A DNA stretch of 8,107 bases from assembly GCA_964625865.1 (NCBI GenBank), contig CAZVEV010000287.1, positions 1 to 8,107 of the forward strand, written 5' to 3'. Each line of letters opens with the position of its first letter. Within the stretch, counting starts at the first letter, position 1. A program made the translations under genes and the position numbers. Shown piece after piece: positions 4,774 through 8,107 of this stretch. The notes under the pieces were generated by a model. It was not told the origin of the DNA. It made no database searches and saw nothing but the letters and a program-made list of their open reading frames with translations. This stretch comes from CAZVEV01 sp964625865 (GTDB taxonomy: Bacteria; Planctomycetota; Phycisphaerae; SM23-33).

Positions 4774-6585
4774 ATGATTCTTCACGAGCCATGGGGCCTT
4801 CTGGGTTTCGCCGCCGTCGCCGTCGCGGCGCTTTGGGCCTTGCGCCGACCCAACAGGCGCATGACGATTGTCGGCAGCGTCGAGTTGTGGCGACAGGCCC
4901 AGGACGCCCTGTCCGCCGCCGCCCGCAAACGCGCCAAACGACTGACGCTGTCGTGGCTGCTCCTGCTGGCCGGTGCCGTCGCGTGCGTCGCCGCCCTGAC
5001 CCGCCCGGCGATCGATGCCGCCGCGCGCACCCGTCACGTGGGGCTGGTCGTCTTGCCGTCGGCCGAACTCGGCACGGAAAAGGGCCTCGCCGTGATGCGA
5101 CAGGCCGCGGCGCGACTGCTCGACCGGCTCGGGCCTCGCGATACCGTGTCCCTGGTCCTCCCGCGCGAGTCGTTCATCGCGGTCAAGCCGGACTCCAGGG
5201 GCCGCCTGACGGTTGACCAGACGCGCGATGCCCTCTCGGAGCTTGCCCCCTTGCCCGTCGCCGCCGCCGATCTGACGCCTTGGGCGGTTCCGACTGACGT
5301 GCAGCAGACGTACACGTTTACCGCCGCCGGGGCGGACGTGCGGTCAGGGCCCGGCAGTGAGATCGTGGAGATTCCCCACGGGGCGAACTCGGCGATCGTC
5401 GAGGCCGTGGGGGGCCAGGAGACCGCCGCCGGGAAGGCCCAGGTGTTCCTGGCCCTTCGCAACGGCAGCGGGAAGCTGTGGCAGGGCACGCTACGATGCC
5501 GCGGCCTGGCGGCGCCCGAGACCGCCGACGGGGCCGCCAAGGTGGCGTGGCAGTGGCAGGCGGCCAAGTACCGCCACGTCGCCGTAAGCGCCGGCCGGCG
5601 CCACGAGGAACTGCTGGCCCTTCCGTCCAGCGACATCCTGGTCATCGACGCCGTGTCGGACGCCGTGGCGGCGGCGATGGGCACCGGCAGGCCCGACGCC
5701 AGCGCCTATCTCGTGCGTCGTACGGCGAGGCGGACGAAGGTGGCGTTGACAGGCAAGGGCAGCGAGTTGCTTGTCCGATTCATCCGGGCCGACACGACGC
5801 TGGAACTGGTCGACGCATCGGATCCGGACGTGGAAATCGTGATTGCCAACGGTACGGATGCGCCGAACGACACCGCGGCGATCGTGATCGATCCGCCGAC
5901 GCTGCCGCCCGGCTGGGTGCGGGGCAAGGCGGTGGTCGGGGCGGATCTGACCCGCGCCGAAGTGCCGGCTGACGATCCGGTGATGCAGAACGTCTCGCTG
6001 GCGAAGATTCACGTGGCGGAGCTTCGGCCGTGGGTCACCAGCGACGTGTCCAAGGTGGCGCAGATCGTCGTCGCGGGATATCGTGGGGACGCGGCGATGC
6101 TCCGTCAGCCGAAGACCGCACAGGGCATCGAGCCGCGGGTGTACGTGGCGTTCGGCCTCTCGCCGGAGAACACCGCCTTCGCGATGTCCGACGCCGGCGT
6201 GATCTTCCTGGCCAACACCGTCCGACACCTCGCCCCCGGCGCGAAGGGGCGGGCGACGTTCGACTCCATCTCGCCCGCTGAGGCCGGACCTGCCGACGAC
6301 CGGATACGACTGGCGCCGTCGCCTGACGATCAGCCGACCTATCGCAATTCGCGGTATCCGTGGCCCGGGGCGTACCGGTTCGGCACCGGCGAGGCGGCGA
6401 CGGTTGGTGCGGTGAACATCACGGGCATTCGCCCGGCGCAGGTCAAGGTGGCTCCGGAGGCGGCCGTCAGCGCCCTGACGCTGCCCGCCCCGCGGCGCGA
6501 AACGACGGGCGTGGAACTCTGGCCGGTGCTGCTGGCGCTGGCGGTGGCGTTGTGGACGGCCGGCTGGTGCGTCAGACTGCACTGA
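4774..6585 (+). CDS. BatA-like membrane protein with degenerate VWA region
   Basis: This 603-residue protein has the layout of the BatA (aerotolerance regulator N-terminal) family. A first membrane segment (about 6-23) is followed by a short basic cytoplasmic loop with GSVELW and KRAKR, then a second membrane segment (about 51-73) ending in TRPAID. A large exported domain follows, and a C-terminal membrane segment (about 581-600) ends in VRLH. The strand HVGLVVLPSAEL (88-99) sits where a von Willebrand A domain would carry DxSxS, but P95 and A97 replace the key residues, so no MIDAS metal site is expected. Later pieces typical of the family include DPVMQNVSL (401-409) and GVIFLANTVRHL (about 478-489). 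ATG 4774 has GGAG (4764-4767) 6 nt upstream. Related genes usually lie with moxR and DUF58 genes, and none is in this window. Biochemical function is unknown; a scaffold or chaperone-linked role in the envelope is the family inference. Confidence 0.8.
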   Translation: MILHEPWGLLGFAAVAVAALWALRRPNRRMTIVGSVELWRQAQDALSAAARKRAKRLTLSWLLLLAGAVACVAALTRPAIDAAARTRHVGLVVLPSAELGTEKGLAVMRQAAARLLDRLGPRDTVSLVLPRESFIAVKPDSRGRLTVDQTRDALSELAPLPVAAADLTPWAVPTDVQQTYTFTAAGADVRSGPGSEIVEIPHGANSAIVEAVGGQETAAGKAQVFLALRNGSGKLWQGTLRCRGLAAPETADGAAKVAWQWQAAKYRHVAVSAGRRHEELLALPSSDILVIDAVSDAVAAAMGTGRPDASAYLVRRTARRTKVALTGKGSELLVRFIRADTTLELVDASDPDVEIVIANGTDAPNDTAAIVIDPPTLPPGWVRGKAVVGADLTRAEVPADDPVMQNVSLAKIHVAELRPWVTSDVSKVAQIVVAGYRGDAAMLRQPKTAQGIEPRVYVAFGLSPENTAFAMSDAGVIFLANTVRHLAPGAKGRATFDSISPAEAGPADDRIRLAPSPDDQPTYRNSRYPWPGAYRFGTGEAATVGAVNITGIRPAQVKVAPEAAVSALTLPAPRRETTGVELWPVLLALAVALWTAGWCVRLH

Positions 6586-6631
6586 GACGCGCCCTCCGCA
6601 CGGACGCGAACAGATAATGACGAGGTCGCCC

Positions 6632-7660
6632 ATGGGCGAGCAATACCACGACGCGATGCTCTGGGAGGCCCTGAACGATCAGAACGTGCGGTGCGGTCTC
6701 TGCGCCCATCGATGCACCATCGCCCCGGGTGGACTGGGCGTCTGTCGCGTGCGGAAGAACGTCGCCGGGGCGCTCAAGAGCCTGAACTACTCATCCCTCA
6801 TCGCCGCCAACGCCGACCCCATCGAGAAAAAGCCCCTCTTCCATTTTCAGCCCGGCACGCGGAGCCTCTCGATTGCCGCCCCCGGCTGCAACTTCCAGTG
6901 CGACTTCTGCCAGAACTGGCAGATCTCGCAGGCCCCGCGCGAGGATCGCGCGCTGCGCGGACAGGCCGCTGCGCCCGAGCAGATCGTTGACGCAGCCGTC
7001 AGCGGCGGCTGTGCGTCGATCAGCTACACCTACACCGAGCCGACGATCTTCTTCGAGCTGGCCTACGAGACGGCCCGCCTGGCTCGCGGGCGCGGACTGG
7101 CCAACTGCTTCGTCTCCAACGGGTACATGACCCCGCAGGCGATCGAGACCATCGCGCCGGTCCTCGATGCGATCAACGTTGACCTGAAGGCCTTCCGCGA
7201 CGAGACCTACCGGACCGTCATGAAGGCGCGCCTCGCCCCCGTGCTGGAGTCGCTCCGCCTGCTGGTTGCCGCCGGCGTCTGGGTGGAGGTCACCACGCTC
7301 GTCGTGCCCGGCATGAACGATTCGCCGGGCGAACTGGGCCAGATCGCCGCCTTCATCGCCGCCGACCTCGGCCCGCACGTGCCGTGGCACGTCAGCAGGT
7401 TCCACGGCGACTACCACATGAACGGCCAGCCCGCCACGCCCATCGAGACGCTCGAAACGGCCTGCCGCCTCGGCGCCGAGGCCGGCCTGAAGTACGTGTA
7501 CTGCGGCAACGCGACGGGCCAGGCCGACGAGAGCACGTACTGCCCCGCGTGCGGAGCGGCGGCGGTGGAGCGCTTCGGCTTCTCGATACGCCGGATCGCG
7601 ATGACCGGCAGCGCATGCAGCGCGTGCGGCGCCTCCATCGAGGGCGTGTGGGGGGAGTGA
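6632..7660 (+). CDS. amrS: AmmeMemoRadiSam system radical SAM enzyme
   Basis: This is a 342-residue radical SAM protein of the AmrS type. The [4Fe-4S]-binding CxxxCxxC is C86, C90 and C93 in GCNFQCDFCQNW, and binds the cluster that cleaves S-adenosylmethionine. The N terminus carries C21, C24, C28 and C38 (CGLCAHRC...GVCRVR), and the C terminus a zinc-ribbon-like set C304, C307, C329 and C332, both normal for this family. TYTEPTIFFE and VSNGYM match conserved core segments of pyruvate formate-lyase activase relatives. ATG 6632 is preferred because GAGGT (6622-6626) lies 5 nt before it; ATG 6617 has no site and adds only five residues. The family is named for co-occurrence with AMMECR1 and Memo proteins, neither of which is in this window. 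The natural substrate is not firmly known. It follows the BatA-like gene by 46 bp and could share its transcript. Confidence 0.9.
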   Translation: MGEQYHDAMLWEALNDQNVRCGLCAHRCTIAPGGLGVCRVRKNVAGALKSLNYSSLIAANADPIEKKPLFHFQPGTRSLSIAAPGCNFQCDFCQNWQISQAPREDRALRGQAAAPEQIVDAAVSGGCASISYTYTEPTIFFELAYETARLARGRGLANCFVSNGYMTPQAIETIAPVLDAINVDLKAFRDETYRTVMKARLAPVLESLRLLVAAGVWVEVTTLVVPGMNDSPGELGQIAAFIAADLGPHVPWHVSRFHGDYHMNGQPATPIETLETACRLGAEAGLKYVYCGNATGQADESTYCPACGAAAVERFGFSIRRIAMTGSACSACGASIEGVWGE

Positions 7661-7693
7661 GGACTGTGCGCGCAGCGCCTGTCATGCCGCGCC

Positions 7694-7711
7694 GGACGGC
7701 CCGGGCCGTCC
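7694..7711. terminator. Perfect 18-bp palindrome between convergent genes
   Basis: GGACGGCCCGGGCCGTCC reads the same on both strands and can fold into a 7-bp hairpin with a 4-nt loop; the flanks add pairs beyond one mismatch (7690-7692 with 7713-7715). It lies 33 bp after amrS and 37 bp after the end of the - strand small gene, where a bidirectional terminator is expected. It lacks a U-tract on either strand, so it may instead be a processing signal or a protein site. Confidence 0.4.
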
Positions 7712-7748
7712 AGCGGACACGCGGTGCATCGCCTGTGGTCGGATCGGT

Positions 7749-7826
7749 TTACTTGCGCTTGCGCCTGTTGCGTCGTTCGCGGCGCTTCTTCGAACCGATC
7801 TTCCTGCGTCGTCGTGGCTTAGCCAT
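7749..7826 (-). CDS. 25-residue Arg/Lys-rich protein, possible ribosomal small protein
   Basis: The frame runs from ATG at 7826 down to TAA at 7751-7749. It encodes 25 residues beginning MAKPRRRRKIGSKK, with 11 Arg and 6 Lys. GAGG (7833-7836) lies 6 nt upstream of the start, and a strong promoter lies about 70 bp upstream, so a real gene is likely despite its size. Composition and a repeated KK/RR/RK pattern resemble the tiny AURKAIP1/COX24-domain proteins (bS22, mitochondrial mS38) that bind rRNA. The resemblance is by eye, and the length is below the usual 33 or so. Another small rRNA-binding or nucleic-acid-binding protein is equally possible. Its leader can fold into two alternative hairpins, which would fit feedback control typical of ribosomal protein genes. 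It faces amrS across the palindrome at 7694-7711. Confidence 0.65.
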   Translation of the reverse strand: MAKPRRRRKIGSKKRRERRNRRKRK

Positions 7827-7855
7827 TCACGTCCTCGAGAGTTTCGCTATACGGA

Positions 7856-7882
7856 TCACCGTCTCGCCGACGGTGACGAGAC
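7856..7882 (-). promoter_or_regulatory. Leader with two mutually exclusive hairpins
   Basis: In the 5' leader of the small basic protein gene, 7856-7863 pairs perfectly with 7869-7876 (8 bp, 5-nt loop). Alternatively 7861-7866 pairs with 7877-7882 (6 bp, GTCTCG with CGAGAC, 10-nt loop). The two stems share bases, so only one can form at a time. Both lie between the predicted transcription start and the Shine-Dalgarno site (7833-7836). The pairing is seen directly; a regulatory role is inferred. Confidence 0.45.
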
Positions 7883-7891
7883 AAACTCTAT

Positions 7892-7920
7892 TTTATACCC
7901 GATCGCCACGCCTCTGTCAC
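7892..7920 (-). promoter_or_regulatory. Strong sigma70-like promoter for the small basic protein gene
   Basis: On the - strand GTGACA (7920-7915) and TATAAA (7897-7892) are separated by exactly 17 bp, and each matches consensus at five of six positions. Transcription would begin near 7885, about 59 nt before the ATG at 7826. This is the best promoter match in the window. Confidence 0.65.
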
Positions 7921-7942
7921 GGGCCAACTTCTGCGATAATCA

Positions 7943-7972
7943 TTTCCAGGGCGTGTGGGGATGTGCTATGCT
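7943..7972 (+). promoter_or_regulatory. Candidate divergent promoter for the gene at 8045
   Basis: TTTCCA (7943-7948) and TATGCT (7967-7972), 18 bp apart, form a weak match with an extended -10 TGC just before TATGCT. An alternative is the extended -10 TGCGATAAT (7932-7940). Either would drive the + strand gene starting at 8045. The 7827-8044 stretch otherwise holds only the - strand leader and promoter. Confidence 0.3.
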
Positions 7973-8044
7973 CGGCGGCGGCAGTGAGCGATCCGGGTCA
8001 GGCGGCGTGTGCTGATGCGGCCCGGACGCAAGGGAGAACCATCC

Positions 8045-8107
8045 ATGAAACGCATAGCGAGTGCCCGTGCGGAAAAGGCGTCTTTTTGCGGCGGGCGGGG
8101 CCGTGGG
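8045..8107 (+). CDS. Start of an unidentified gene, cut by the window end
   Basis: ATG 8045 is preceded by AAGGGAG (8030-8036) with 8-nt spacing, and opens a frame that stays open for 21 codons to the end of the window. The visible N terminus begins MKRIASARAEKASF and is basic and glycine-rich, with one cysteine (residue 15). No hydrophobic signal segment is visible yet. Too little is present to name a family. Confidence 0.5.
   Translation, partial: MKRIASARAEKASFCGGRGRG

Noticed and set aside
6617..6631. Upstream ATG for amrS
   Set aside because: No ribosome site precedes it, while GAGGT lies 5 nt before ATG 6632.
5491..6633. 380-codon open frame on the - strand opposite the BatA-like gene
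   Set aside because: Shadow of the BatA-like frame; composition rich in Arg, Gly and His, with no domain.
7742..7800. 8-bp inverted repeat GATCGGTT / AACCGATC spanning the end of the small - strand gene
   Set aside because: The 43-nt gap and location within codons make chance pairing likely; no U-tract.
1..8107. CRISPR arrays, tRNA or rRNA genes, transposases
   Set aside because: I looked for regular spaced repeats, tRNA-like cloverleafs and transposase motifs and saw none.

Overview
The window is 8.1 kb of GC-rich bacterial DNA with mostly co-oriented genes on the + strand, clear Shine-Dalgarno sites and synonymous third positions dominated by G/C. The gene mix is a BatA-type membrane protein, a stand-alone AmmeMemoRadiSam radical SAM enzyme, an Aquifex-type aconitase, a secreted two-repeat protein of unknown family and a tiny Arg/Lys-rich protein. 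This suggests a Planctomycetota-like bacterium, possibly Phycisphaerae. That placement is an inference from gene content and style; no rRNA or other marker is present.

Layout. Positions 1-276 form a non-coding leader with a perfect TATAAT box (99-104). It also holds two tandem hairpins (129-179 and 187-224) that share an identical 10-nt loop on different stems. The leader precedes ogt (277-810), an O6-alkylguanine-DNA alkyltransferase. A 131-bp gap with a candidate promoter leads to an intact aconitate hydratase gene (942-3023). Between it and a LOG/TIGR00725-like gene (3179-3715) lies an imperfect tandem duplication, offset 145 bp. It contains a second aconitase 3' end and a broken first copy of the LOG gene start. 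The two copies differ almost only at synonymous sites, while the spacer between the two genes has diverged nearly completely, so this looks like a scar joining two diverged alleles.

A sigma70-like promoter (3712-3739) sits so close to the next gene (3744-4733) that its mRNA may be leaderless. That gene encodes an exported protein with two copies of an unrecognised domain of about 80 residues. It is followed after 40 bp by a BatA-like membrane protein lacking a MIDAS motif (4774-6585), and then by amrS (6632-7660). These three may be co-transcribed, and the first two are plausible cell-envelope partners.

After amrS comes an 18-bp perfect palindrome. A 25-residue highly basic protein gene lies on the - strand (7749-7826), with its own strong promoter and a leader able to form two mutually exclusive hairpins. 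A divergent + strand gene starts at 8045 and runs off the end.

The genes do not form one metabolic pathway. DNA repair, the TCA cycle, a nucleotide phosphoribohydrolase-like enzyme, the envelope pair and a radical SAM enzyme appear simply adjacent. The most unusual content is non-coding: the twin-loop leader RNA, the allele-junction scar, and the switch-like leader of the small basic protein gene.
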